11,125 nt of DNA from positions 1 through 11,125 of the forward strand of contig JBFGLT010000108.1 in NCBI GenBank assembly GCA_041576015.1. Reading direction: 5' to 3'. The translations under genes were made by a program, and so were the position numbers. The notes beneath the pieces are model-generated. The model was not told the origin of the DNA. It searched no databases and saw only the letters and a program-made list of their open reading frames with translations. Below, piece after piece: positions 1-7,823 of the stretch (within the stretch, counting starts at the first letter, position 1; every line of letters starts with the position of its first letter). This DNA is from JABDIY01 sp041576015. Its GTDB lineage: Bacteria; Actinomycetota; Acidimicrobiia; Acidimicrobiales; SZUA-35.

Positions 1-562
1 CAACTGGACCTATGGCACGTACCTCGCAGCCACCATGGGATCCGAAACCACGGCCGCCGCCTTCGGGCAGCGCGGCGTGGTGCGGCGAGATCCGTTCGCC
101 ATGCTTCCCTTCGCCGGCTATCACATGGGTGACTACTTCAACCACTGGCTCGAGTTCGGACGAAACATCCAGAATCCGCCGCGCATCTTCGGTGTGAACT
201 GGTTCCGCAAGGATGCCGACGGGCGGTTCGTCTGGCCCGGGTTCGGCGAGAACATGCGCATCCTGGAGTGGATCGTGAAGCGGGCCAAGGGCGAGGCCTA
301 CGGGCTGGAGAGCCCGCTCGGATGGATGCCACGACACCAGGACATCACCTGGAAGGGTCTGGAGGACTTCTCCGAAGCCGACTTCCACGAGGCGATGTCG
401 GTCGACCGCGACGAGTGGAACGCCGAACTGCTCCAGCACGAGGAACTGTTCACCCGGCTCCACGATCGTTTGCCCGGCGAGATGCGGGCCATCCGCGACC
501 TCATCCGTTCGGCCTTGTTCCGCAGTCCGGAGCGATGGGAGATGACCGGCGACCCGACGTGA
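1..562 (+). CDS. pckG: Phosphoenolpyruvate carboxykinase (GTP), C-terminal part
   Basis: This is the last 186 codons of a GTP-dependent PEP carboxykinase, cut by the left window edge. The reading frame starts at base 2; base 1 ends a previous codon. The cytosolic enzyme converts oxaloacetate plus GTP to PEP, GDP and CO2, the first committed step of gluconeogenesis. It can also run in the anaplerotic direction. The fragment holds the family's nucleotide-binding end. The run NWFRKD...GRFVWPGFGEN has the three phenylalanines (codons at 203, 227 and 242) that line up with F517, F525 and F530 of rat PEPCK, which sandwich the guanine ring, and the asparagine (251) that lines up with N533. The GSETTAAA stretch and the DPFAMLPFAGYHMGDY stretch are also typical. 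The family is about 600 residues, so roughly two-thirds of the gene lies upstream. The stop is TGA at 560-562. It faces the glutamate dehydrogenase gene across a 52-base gap. The ATP-dependent PEPCK family is unrelated in sequence and is ruled out. Confidence 0.95.
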   Translation, partial: NWTYGTYLAATMGSETTAAAFGQRGVVRRDPFAMLPFAGYHMGDYFNHWLEFGRNIQNPPRIFGVNWFRKDADGRFVWPGFGENMRILEWIVKRAKGEAYGLESPLGWMPRHQDITWKGLEDFSEADFHEAMSVDRDEWNAELLQHEELFTRLHDRLPGEMRAIRDLIRSALFRSPERWEMTGDPT

Positions 563-566
563 TGTT

Positions 567-592
567 GCGCCGGCGGTCCCCGCCGCCGGCGC
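567..592. terminator. Hairpin between convergent genes, probable bidirectional terminator
   Basis: A perfect 10-bp inverted repeat (GCGCCGGCGG at 567-576 and its complement at 583-592) encloses a 6-base loop. It begins 5 bases after the pckG stop and lies 22 bases past the glutamate dehydrogenase stop, so it could end transcripts from both sides. All stem pairs are G-C. There is no T-tract on either strand. Such U-less hairpins are common after genes of high-GC actinobacteria, but how well they terminate varies. Confidence 0.7.
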
Positions 593-614
593 CTCACACC
601 GCTCGGTCACGGCG

Positions 615-3600
615 TCAGGAGCTGTGGGTCAGCTGCGCGAGCGCCCGGACGGCGACCGACGCGTGGGCCAGATCGTGCTCGGTCGATGCCTTGATGTCGC
701 TGAACATCCGGCGGCAGCGTTCGGCGGCGACGGCGTTGGCGTCGAGCCAATCGGCGACGAGCCGCTCGGCCGGCTCGGGTGATCCGGGCGTGGCCCGCCC
801 CAGCACCGCCGCCGTCAGCTGGGCGTGCTCGCGGAAGTACTGGTCGCGAAGCGCACTGCGCGCCATCGTCTGCCAGTGATCGTCGCGGGGGAGGGCGATG
901 ATCCGCTCCCGGAGCCATGACAGATCGAGCTGCTCGTCGAGCAGGGCGTGCAACTCGGCGACTCCGTCGAGCTCGATGCCGGTCCGGTCGGCCACGTTGG
1001 ACAGATCCAGGAACCCGAAGGCCGGGCCGAGGGCCGCCACCTCGGTGGCGAAGTCGGCAGGGACCCCGGCGTCGACGTAGCGTGCGATGTCCTCCTCGAC
1101 GTCGGTTGGCAGGTCGCTCTCGGCCGTTCGGACGTGGAGCATCTTGAGTCGATCGGCGTAGCGCCTGACCACCTCGCCGACCTGGAGCGGCTGGGCCTCG
1201 TTGCGGAGAAGCCACCGGCTGGCCCGTTCGCCCAGGCGCCGGATCTCGAGGTCCATCTCGGTCTGGACGGCGGCTGGGACCAGGTTGTCGAGGGTCCGCA
1301 CCTTCTCCCAGAGGGGGTGCAGGTCGTAGATCGTCCACGCCGCCAGATGTGCCCGCGCGATGTCGGCGGCGGTGGCCGAGGTCTCGTCCATCAACCGGTG
1401 CAACATCGTGATCCCGCCCCGGTTGACGAGGTCGTTCGACACGAGCATGGCGACGAGCTCGTCCCGGAGTGGATGGGCGGCCACGAGGTTGCGGTGCTGG
1501 TCCTGAATGGCCACCGGGAAGTATTGGAGCACGAGCTCGTCACATATCGGGTCGGACACGAGATCGGACGCCTCCAGTTGCATCATCACGAGGTTCTTCG
1601 TGTAGGCCAGCAGCACGGCCAGCTCGGGGCGGGTGAGACCCTTCCCGTTCGCCCGCCGCTGTTCCAGTTCGCGGTTCGAGGGTAGGCACTCGACATCGCG
1701 CTCGAGCCCGGCTTCGGCCTCCAACCAGCGCATCAACCGGGCGTGGACCTGGATCATGCCCGGCGCCTGCGCGAGGGCGGCCGACAGGCTCTCGTTCTGG
1801 GCGTAGTTGTTGGCCAGCACGTGCGCACAGACGTCCTCGGCCATCGATTCGAGCAACTGGTTTCGCTGCTTTCGGGTCAGGTCGCCGTTTTGTTCGGCGA
1901 GGGACAGCAGGATCTTCAGGTTGACCTCGTGGTCCGAGCAGTCGACGCCGGCGGAGTTGTCGATGGCATCGGTGTTGATCCGACCGCCCCGCTGGGCGTA
2001 CTCGATCCGGCCCCGCTGACTGACCCCGAGATTCCCGCCCTCGGCGACAACCTGACAGCGGAGTTCGGCGGCCGTCACGCGCACCGAGTCGTTGGACCGG
2101 TCACCCACTTCGGCATCCGTTTCGTACGATGCGCGAACGTACGTGCCGATCCCGCCGTTCCACAGCAGGTCCACCGGTGCCCGCAGCACAGCGTGAACGA
2201 GCGCATCCGGGGTGAGGGCGACGGTTTCGTCGGGCAGGCCGAGGGCCATCTGCATCTGCGGCGTGATCTCCACCGACTTGGCCGTGCGAGGAAACACTCC
2301 ACCGCCCGCGGAGATCAGCGCCGGGTCATAGTCGGCCCACGTCGATCGAGGCGTCTCATACAGCCGCTGTCGTTCGGCGTACCCGCTGGCGGCGTCGGGC
2401 GTGGGGTCGACGAACACATGTCGGTGATCGAAGGCGGCGACGAGGCGGATGGCCCGGCTGCGGAGCATGCCGTTGCCGAACACGTCGCCGGACATGTCGC
2501 CGATCCCGACGGCGGTGAACTCGGTCGTCGCGACATCGACGCCCATCTCCCGGAAGTGGCGCTCGACCGACACCCACGCGCCGCGGGCGGTGATCCCCAG
2601 TGCCTTGTGGTCGTATCCCTCGGAGCCACCGGACGCGAAGGCGTCGCCCAGCCAGAACGAGCGGCCGGTGGCGATCTCGTTGGCGAGGTCGGAGAAGGTG
2701 GCCGTCCCCTTGTCGGCGGCCACGACGAGGTACGGATCGTCCCCGTCGTGTCGCACGGTGTCGGGCGGAGGAACGGAGCGACCGTCGACGATGTTGTCGG
2801 TGACGTCCAGCAGGGCGCCGATGAAGGTCCGGTAACAGGCGGTGACCTCGGCCATGACCTCGTCGCGGGATCCGCCCGATGGAAGACGACGGGCGACGAA
2901 GCCACCCTTGGCGCCCACGGGTACGATGACGGCGTTCTTCACCGACTGCGCCTTCATGAGACCAAGGATCTCGGTGCGGAAGTCCTCCATGCGATCCGAC
3001 CAGCGCAGCCCGCCGCGAGCGACCCGGCCTGAGCGGAGGTGCACACCCTCGGTGCGGGGGCTGTACACGAAGATCTCCGCCGCCGGCAGCGGGCGAGGAA
3101 GATCGCTGATCGACCGGGGATCCAGCTTGAAGGCAAGCGCTGGACGGTGCCCTTGGCCGGCTGCAGTCTGCCAGTGGTTCGTCCGGCAGGTTGCCTCGAT
3201 TACCTCGACGAACGCTCGGAGAATGCGGTCGGCGTCGAGGCTGGCGACCCCGTCAATCGATTTCAACAGCAGCCGCCGCACCTCGGTCTCGGCCTCGCGG
3301 CCGGCGACCTCGGGATCGAACCGGGTGGCGAACAGCTCCACCAGAGCCCGGGCGATGTCGGGGTAGGCGTGCAGTGCGTCGATGAGGTAGAGGTAGCTGT
3401 ACTTCACCCCGATCTGAACGAGGTAGCGGGCATACCCCCTGAGCACGGTGACCTGGCGCCACGTGAGGCCGGCGCTGACGACCAGGCGGGCCAGGCCGTC
3501 GCTCTCGGCCTGGTCGTGCCAGACCGCCAGCAGCGCCTCCCGAAACCGGGTTCTTCCGTCGTGATCGAGCTCGGACTCGAGCTGCAGACCGATGTCGTAG

Positions 3601-5456
3601 ATGAACCGGGACCCACGGTCGTAGCCCCCGATCTCGTACGGGCGTTCGTCGACGACGACCGCTCCCAGGTCGTGCAGGATCGGGATGAACTGTGAGAGGG
3701 TGATCGGGTCACCGCTGCGGAACAGCTTGCAGCGCAGCTCGTTGTACTCGGCCTCGAGGGGTCGGTGGAGGGCGACCTCGAAGCCGTCTGCCTCGAGGGA
3801 TTCCAGCCGGTCGATGTCGTGCACCGCCGACTCGGCGAGCACGTCGTTGCGATACCCGGGGTCGAAGGCGTCGTCGTAGGTCGCCAGCAGTTCCAGACCA
3901 CGGTCCTCGCCATGGGCCTCGATGAGCGCCGATCGGAGGAAGTCGTCCCAGGTGCGGGTCGCCTGCATCAGCCTGGTCTGCACCGCCTCCAGGTCCGGAA
4001 GGTTCTCGGCCGGGGTTGGATCGATGTAGATGACCAGGTGGATGCGGGCCAGCGGCGCATCGGAGATCTCGGTGGAGAAGCGGACACTGCGGCCCCGATA
4101 CACCTCCATCAGCGTCTCCTGGATCTTCAGGCGGATGTCGGTGTTGTGACGGTCGCGGGGAACGAACACCAGCACCGAGAGGAACCGACCGAACGTGTCG
4201 CGCCGCAACAGCATGCTCACCTGCCGGCGGTCCCGCAGGTCGAGCATGGCCATGGCCATCGACTCGAGCTCCTCGACGTCGATCTGGAACATCTCGTCGC
4301 GAGGGAACAGCTGAAGCACGTTGAGGAGGCGGCTGTGATCGTGACTCGTCCGATGGAAGTTGGCCCGTTCCATGACCGCCGCCACCTTGGCCCGCACGCT
4401 CGGGATGTCCTCGACCCGACCCGAGTACACCGTCGAGGTGAACAGGCCGAGGAATCTTCGCTCACCCGTCACCCGCCCGTCGGCGTCGATCTCCTTGATG
4501 CCCACGTAGTCGAGGGGCACCGCCCGATGCACGGTGGACACGGTGTTGGCCTTGGTCAGGTTGAGCACCGTCGGGCGTCGGGCCGCTTCGGCGGTCTCGG
4601 GGGGCAGCTCACCCAGGTCCCGGGTCGTCGACTCGGTCTGGCGCAGGGTGCCGAGACCGGTCTCGGGTCTCGACACGATCAATGGATGATCGGGGTCGTC
4701 CTCGAAGCTGTAGGCGCGGTAGCCCACGAAGGTGAACGAGCCCTCCTCCATCCAGCGCAGCAGCTCCGCAGTCTCGGCGGGGTCGGTTCCGACTGAAGCG
4801 ACGAAGCGGGGATTGCCGTCGGCGGCTTCGGCCGCCCATCCGTCGAGCTCGTCCGCCAGCTCCAGCGCCTTGGCCCGCATGGCCATCCAGTCCGCGACGG
4901 CGGCGCTGACATCGGCCATGACCCCAGCCACCTCGGTCTCCAACTCCTCCAGTTCGCCCCTCCGGGCCAAGCGGTCGACCTCGAGGTGGAGCAACGATTC
5001 GGTCTGGGCGGGGTCGCCCCGGGGCACGTCGACGACGACGATCTCGCCGGTCTCGTCGCGTTCGATGTGGAACATCGGATGCACCAACACGTGCACCTGG
5101 AGGTTGCGGCGTTCCATGAGGGCCAAGATCGAGTCGACGATGAAGGGGGTGTCCTTGGAGACCACGTCGATGACCGAGTGCCCGGTCGACCAGCCGTCCT
5201 CGTCGCTGTCGGGGTTGTAGACATGAACCGACGTGCGTCCCGGTGCACTGGTCTCGGCGAGCTGGAAGTGCCGTACACACGACGCGTACAGGTCGAGCGG
5301 GTCCTTGGCGAGCAGATCCTGTGGTGGGGTCCGCCCGTAGTAGTGCCGGAGCACTTCCTCGGTGACCGTACGGTGACCTCGCTGGGTTCGGCGTTCGGCC
5401 AGGTCGGCGGTGGCGTCCAGGAGCGCCTCCTTCACCTGTTCGGCGGTATCGGCCAT
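615..5456 (-). CDS. gdh: NAD-specific glutamate dehydrogenase, large (~180 kDa) class
   Basis: This complete 1,613-residue gene encodes a large-class NAD-glutamate dehydrogenase. The enzyme oxidises L-glutamate to 2-oxoglutarate, ammonium and NADH, and is mainly catabolic. The size matches the 180-kDa class of mycobacteria, Streptomyces and Pseudomonas, and is far above the ~450 residues of the classic hexameric enzymes. Roughly the first 700 residues are the regulatory region of this class. The catalytic core follows: RGGLRWSDR (814-822), PVGAKGGF (846-853) with the likely catalytic Lys850, GIGDMSGDVFGNGM (984-997) and SDHEVNLKILL (1174-1184). A C-terminal region of about 400 residues closes the protein. 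There is no signal peptide or membrane segment. The ATG at 5454-5456 is the first residue of the conserved start. No good Shine-Dalgarno sequence precedes it, and a -10-like hexamer lies 7 bases upstream, which suggests a leaderless mRNA. Mycobacterial homologues are inhibited by the FHA protein GarA; no garA is visible here. Confidence 0.96.
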   Translation of the reverse strand: MADTAEQVKEALLDATADLAERRTQRGHRTVTEEVLRHYYGRTPPQDLLAKDPLDLYASCVRHFQLAETSAPGRTSVHVYNPDSDEDGWSTGHSVIDVVSKDTPFIVDSILALMERRNLQVHVLVHPMFHIERDETGEIVVVDVPRGDPAQTESLLHLEVDRLARRGELEELETEVAGVMADVSAAVADWMAMRAKALELADELDGWAAEAADGNPRFVASVGTDPAETAELLRWMEEGSFTFVGYRAYSFEDDPDHPLIVSRPETGLGTLRQTESTTRDLGELPPETAEAARRPTVLNLTKANTVSTVHRAVPLDYVGIKEIDADGRVTGERRFLGLFTSTVYSGRVEDIPSVRAKVAAVMERANFHRTSHDHSRLLNVLQLFPRDEMFQIDVEELESMAMAMLDLRDRRQVSMLLRRDTFGRFLSVLVFVPRDRHNTDIRLKIQETLMEVYRGRSVRFSTEISDAPLARIHLVIYIDPTPAENLPDLEAVQTRLMQATRTWDDFLRSALIEAHGEDRGLELLATYDDAFDPGYRNDVLAESAVHDIDRLESLEADGFEVALHRPLEAEYNELRCKLFRSGDPITLSQFIPILHDLGAVVVDERPYEIGGYDRGSRFIYDIGLQLESELDHDGRTRFREALLAVWHDQAESDGLARLVVSAGLTWRQVTVLRGYARYLVQIGVKYSYLYLIDALHAYPDIARALVELFATRFDPEVAGREAETEVRRLLLKSIDGVASLDADRILRAFVEVIEATCRTNHWQTAAGQGHRPALAFKLDPRSISDLPRPLPAAEIFVYSPRTEGVHLRSGRVARGGLRWSDRMEDFRTEILGLMKAQSVKNAVIVPVGAKGGFVARRLPSGGSRDEVMAEVTACYRTFIGALLDVTDNIVDGRSVPPPDTVRHDGDDPYLVVAADKGTATFSDLANEIATGRSFWLGDAFASGGSEGYDHKALGITARGAWVSVERHFREMGVDVATTEFTAVGIGDMSGDVFGNGMLRSRAIRLVAAFDHRHVFVDPTPDAASGYAERQRLYETPRSTWADYDPALISAGGGVFPRTAKSVEITPQMQMALGLPDETVALTPDALVHAVLRAPVDLLWNGGIGTYVRASYETDAEVGDRSNDSVRVTAAELRCQVVAEGGNLGVSQRGRIEYAQRGGRINTDAIDNSAGVDCSDHEVNLKILLSLAEQNGDLTRKQRNQLLESMAEDVCAHVLANNYAQNESLSAALAQAPGMIQVHARLMRWLEAEAGLERDVECLPSNRELEQRRANGKGLTRPELAVLLAYTKNLVMMQLEASDLVSDPICDELVLQYFPVAIQDQHRNLVAAHPLRDELVAMLVSNDLVNRGGITMLHRLMDETSATAADIARAHLAAWTIYDLHPLWEKVRTLDNLVPAAVQTEMDLEIRRLGERASRWLLRNEAQPLQVGEVVRRYADRLKMLHVRTAESDLPTDVEEDIARYVDAGVPADFATEVAALGPAFGFLDLSNVADRTGIELDGVAELHALLDEQLDLSWLRERIIALPRDDHWQTMARSALRDQYFREHAQLTAAVLGRATPGSPEPAERLVADWLDANAVAAERCRRMFSDIKASTEHDLAHASVAVRALAQLTHSS

Positions 5457-5463
5457 GCCTGCG

Positions 5464-5469
5464 AACCTA
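5464..5469 (-). promoter_or_regulatory. Candidate -10 box for a leaderless gdh transcript
   Basis: Read on the minus strand this is TAGGTT, which fits the actinobacterial TANNNT -10 pattern. It ends 7 bases before the A of the gdh start codon, the spacing expected if transcription begins at or next to the ATG. No convincing -35 box is visible 16-18 bases further upstream. The absence of a Shine-Dalgarno sequence supports the idea, but a six-base match alone is weak evidence. Confidence 0.4.
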
Positions 5470-5561
5470 GTCGCGAGGGCCCGATTCCGCCCGTTGAGCC
5501 CGGAGAGCGCCGGTGGCCCGGCCCGTGCGTCGTGCCTGGTCGGTGTCGGGGACCGAGCGGC

Positions 5562-5567
5562 TACGCT
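5562..5567 (+). promoter_or_regulatory. Candidate -10 box for the phosphofructokinase pair
   Basis: TACGCT fits the TANNNT pattern and lies 35 bases before the first phosphofructokinase start, leaving a leader of about 28 bases that would include the ribosome binding site. The region 17-19 bases upstream is G-rich and has no clear -35 box. The divergent gdh start is only 146 bases from this gene's start, so both promoters must lie in this gap. Confidence 0.3.
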
Positions 5568-5590
5568 GCGGTGGTCCCAGGGACTACGAC

Positions 5591-5599
5591 GAGAGGGAA
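5591..5599 (+). promoter_or_regulatory. Ribosome binding site of the first phosphofructokinase
   Basis: GAGAGGGAA contains GAGG (5593-5596) six bases before the ATG at 5603. It decides the start. An in-frame ATG at 5513 would add 30 residues rich in Arg and Pro that lie before the family's normal first strand, and it has no comparable site. Confidence 0.7.
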
Positions 5600-5602
5600 C
5601 CC

Positions 5603-6751
5603 ATGAGAATCGGCATCCTGACCGGGGGCGGAGATGTCCCCGGGCTCAACGCCTGCATCAAGTCGGTCGTGAACAGGGTGGTTCACGAGGGCCACACCGT
5701 CGTGGGCATACGTCGTGGCTGGGGCGGACTGCTCGACGCCAACCCCGACGACCCGGAGGCCATGGCCCAGCACTTCGTCAACCTGACAACGGAGCGGGTT
5801 CGTACCGTGGACCGCAGCGGCGGCACGTTCCTCCACACCTCCCGCACCAATCCGTCCAATGTGCGGGCCAAGGAGGTCCCCGACTTCCTGGCCGACCAGG
5901 CCGACGGCGATGGTCCCTTCGACTTCACCCCGCACGCGCTGAAGGTGATCGAAAAGCAGGGGATCGACGTCCTGATCCCGATCGGCGGCGACGACACCCT
6001 GTCCTACGCGCTGCGCATGCATCAGGAGGGCGTGCCCGTCATCGCTATCCCCAAGACCATGGACAACGACGTCCATGGGACCGACTACTGCATCGGGTTC
6101 TCCACCGCCGTCACCCGGGGGGTGGGGTTCATCCACAACCTGCGCACGAGCACCGGCTCGCACGAGCGGATCGCCGTCGTCGAATTGTTCGGCCGCTACA
6201 GCGGGGAGACCTCGCTCATCACGGCCTATCTCGCCGGCGTCGACCGGGCGGTGATCTCCGAGGTTCCCGTCGAGATCGACCGGCTGGCTGCCCTGCTGAT
6301 CTCCGACAAGGCCGCCAACCCCAGCAAGTACGCCATGATGACGATCTCGGAGGGCGCAGTCGTCGAAGGCGGCGACCTCCACCTGTCCGGCGAGGCCGAC
6401 GCCTACGGCCACCGCAAGCTCGGCGGCGTCGGCGCGTACACGGGCGAGCTGTTGAAGCAACTCACCGGGGAGGGGATCATCTTCCAACAGGTCGCGTACC
6501 TGATGCGGTCGGGCAGCCCCGACTCGCTCGATCTCATGGTGGCCACCAACTACGCCGTCATGGCCGCCGACCTGGCTATCGATGGATCCTCGGGGCGGAT
6601 GGTCGCTCTCCGGAGCGGGACCTACACCAACGTCCCGATCTCGGTCACCAAGGACGGCGTCAAGCGGGTTGACGTCGACGAGCTCTACGACCGCACCGAG
6701 TACCGGCCCAAGGTGCGCCACGTCGGCGGGAAGCCCATGTTCCTGTACTGA
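5603..6751 (+). CDS. pfkA: 6-phosphofructokinase, PfkA family, predicted pyrophosphate-dependent
   Basis: This 382-residue cytosolic enzyme phosphorylates fructose 6-phosphate to fructose 1,6-bisphosphate. Family signatures run in order: GGGDVPGLN (8-16) at the phosphoryl-donor site, GTFLHTSR (74-81), GGDDT (128-132), PKTMDND (150-156) with the catalytic aspartate Asp154 (E. coli Asp127), ELFGRYSG (194-201), SEG (249-251) and MRSGSPD (301-307) with a substrate-binding arginine. Asp131 takes the place of E. coli Gly104. In this family Asp there, with Lys at the 124 position (here Lys151), marks PPi-dependent enzymes, because the side chain blocks the ATP alpha-phosphate. If PPi use were confirmed, pfp would be the better name. 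Compared with its partner it has 27 extra residues before GGDDT, 9 before Arg81 and about 18 around 86-108. It also has Phe196 where E. coli has Met169. The start at 5603 is set by a good ribosome binding site. The stop overlaps the next start by one base. Family assignment is certain; donor specificity is inferred. Confidence 0.92.
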   Translation: MRIGILTGGGDVPGLNACIKSVVNRVVHEGHTVVGIRRGWGGLLDANPDDPEAMAQHFVNLTTERVRTVDRSGGTFLHTSRTNPSNVRAKEVPDFLADQADGDGPFDFTPHALKVIEKQGIDVLIPIGGDDTLSYALRMHQEGVPVIAIPKTMDNDVHGTDYCIGFSTAVTRGVGFIHNLRTSTGSHERIAVVELFGRYSGETSLITAYLAGVDRAVISEVPVEIDRLAALLISDKAANPSKYAMMTISEGAVVEGGDLHLSGEADAYGHRKLGGVGAYTGELLKQLTGEGIIFQQVAYLMRSGSPDSLDLMVATNYAVMAADLAIDGSSGRMVALRSGTYTNVPISVTKDGVKRVDVDELYDRTEYRPKVRHVGGKPMFLY

Positions 6752-7773
6752 TGGCCGTCGTCGGGGTCCTCACCGCCGGCGGCGACTGTCCCGGCCTGAA
6801 CGCCGTGATCCGGGGCGTGGTCGGGCGTTGCGCCCTCCACGACCACGAGGTCGTCGGCATCCGAAACGGGTGGGACGGGTTGATGACCGGCGACGTCCGG
6901 ACCCTCGACCGCGATGACGTCCGGGGCATCCTCGCCCGCGGCGGGACCATCCTCGGTACGTCGCGAAGAGACCCGTATGTGCATGGCGACGGGTACGCCA
7001 GCGTCGAGGCCACCATGCGCCGCACGGGGATCAACCGGGTCATCGTGATCGGCGGGGACGGCACCCTCCGCTCGGCCGCTCGCCTGCACGAGGAGGGGCT
7101 GCCGGTCATCGGGATCCCCAAAACGATCGACAACGACATCGCCGGCACCGACGTCACCTTCGGCTTCGACACCGCCGTGCAGATCGCCACCGAGGCGATC
7201 GATCGGATCTCCAGCACCGCCGAAGCCCACAACCGCATCATGGTCGTCGAGGTGATGGGTCGCACCAAAGGGTGGATCGCCACCTACGCCGGCATGGCCG
7301 GCGGGGCCGACGCCATCCTCATCCCCGAAATCGACTACGACCTCGAGGAAATCGCCAGAATCATCCGGCGGCGCCACCGTCGCGGCCACAGCTACTCGGT
7401 CGTCGTCGTCAGCGAGGGGATCGAGGCCCCCGACGGCGGTGAAGTGCACGTGGCGACCGATGCCTTCGGGTTCGCCCGGCTCGGCGGGGTCGCCTACCGG
7501 ATCGCGCCGGTCCTGGAGGAAATGACAGGGTTCGAGGCTCGGGTGACCGTGCTGGGGCACACCCAGCGAGGCGGGACCCCAACGGCCACCGATCGTGTTC
7601 TGGCCACCCGGCTGGGTGTCGCCGCCGCCGACCTGGTCGACGAGGACGCCTCGGGGGTGATGGTAGCCGTGCGGGGAACCGAGATCGTGCCGGTCCCCCT
7701 CGCCGACGCCTGCGCCGCGATCAAGGGTGTCGACGAAGACCTCTACGCGGTGGCCAGCACCTTCTTCGGCTGA
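6751..7773 (+). CDS. pfkA: 6-phosphofructokinase, PfkA family, predicted ATP-dependent
   Basis: This 340-residue second phosphofructokinase has the usual length of group III actinobacterial enzymes. Its motifs fall at the same numbers as in E. coli PfkA: GGDCPGLN (10-17), Arg72 in the ATP-contacting GTSR, GGDGT (101-105), PKTIDND (123-129) with catalytic Asp127, and MGR (169-171). QRGGTP (272-277) carries the fructose-6-phosphate-binding arginine. Gly104 leaves room for the ATP alpha-phosphate, so ATP is the predicted donor. Lys124 is also found in PPi enzymes, but the combination Gly104 plus Lys124 is known from ATP-dependent actinomycete enzymes such as that of Streptomyces coelicolor. The ATG at 6751 shares its A with the upstream TGA stop. 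I see no Shine-Dalgarno sequence at usable distance, so translation probably depends on ribosomes finishing the upstream gene. The two proteins are clearly paralogues, not fragments of one gene: each has every catalytic motif. Confidence 0.95.
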   Translation: MAVVGVLTAGGDCPGLNAVIRGVVGRCALHDHEVVGIRNGWDGLMTGDVRTLDRDDVRGILARGGTILGTSRRDPYVHGDGYASVEATMRRTGINRVIVIGGDGTLRSAARLHEEGLPVIGIPKTIDNDIAGTDVTFGFDTAVQIATEAIDRISSTAEAHNRIMVVEVMGRTKGWIATYAGMAGGADAILIPEIDYDLEEIARIIRRRHRRGHSYSVVVVSEGIEAPDGGEVHVATDAFGFARLGGVAYRIAPVLEEMTGFEARVTVLGHTQRGGTPTATDRVLATRLGVAAADLVDEDASGVMVAVRGTEIVPVPLADACAAIKGVDEDLYAVASTFFG

Positions 7774-7823
7774 CCTGGTTCGTCGGAATCGCCGGCTCGA
7801 AACGGGGTGGGGGACCGCCTGCG

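Noticed and set aside
1743..3032. 429-codon open frame on the plus strand inside gdh
   Set aside because: It is antisense to the conserved catalytic core of glutamate dehydrogenase, has no recognisable domain and has the composition of a codon-shadow frame.
3765..4796. 343-codon open frame on the plus strand inside gdh
   Set aside because: It is antisense to the glutamate dehydrogenase regulatory region, rich in Gly, Val, His and Arg, and shows no motif or convincing start signal.
5410..6672. 420-codon plus-strand frame overlapping the first phosphofructokinase
   Set aside because: Its product is dominated by Arg, Gly and Pro, and the overlapping frame encodes a complete enzyme with all catalytic motifs and a good ribosome binding site.
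7117..7137. Lys124 as a sign that the second phosphofructokinase uses PPi
   Set aside because: Position 104 is the stronger discriminator and is Gly here. Gly104 with Lys124 is known in ATP-dependent actinomycete enzymes.
5603..7773. The two phosphofructokinases as one gene split by a frameshift
   Set aside because: Each frame is full length and has its own donor-binding, catalytic and substrate-binding motifs, so these are two genes.
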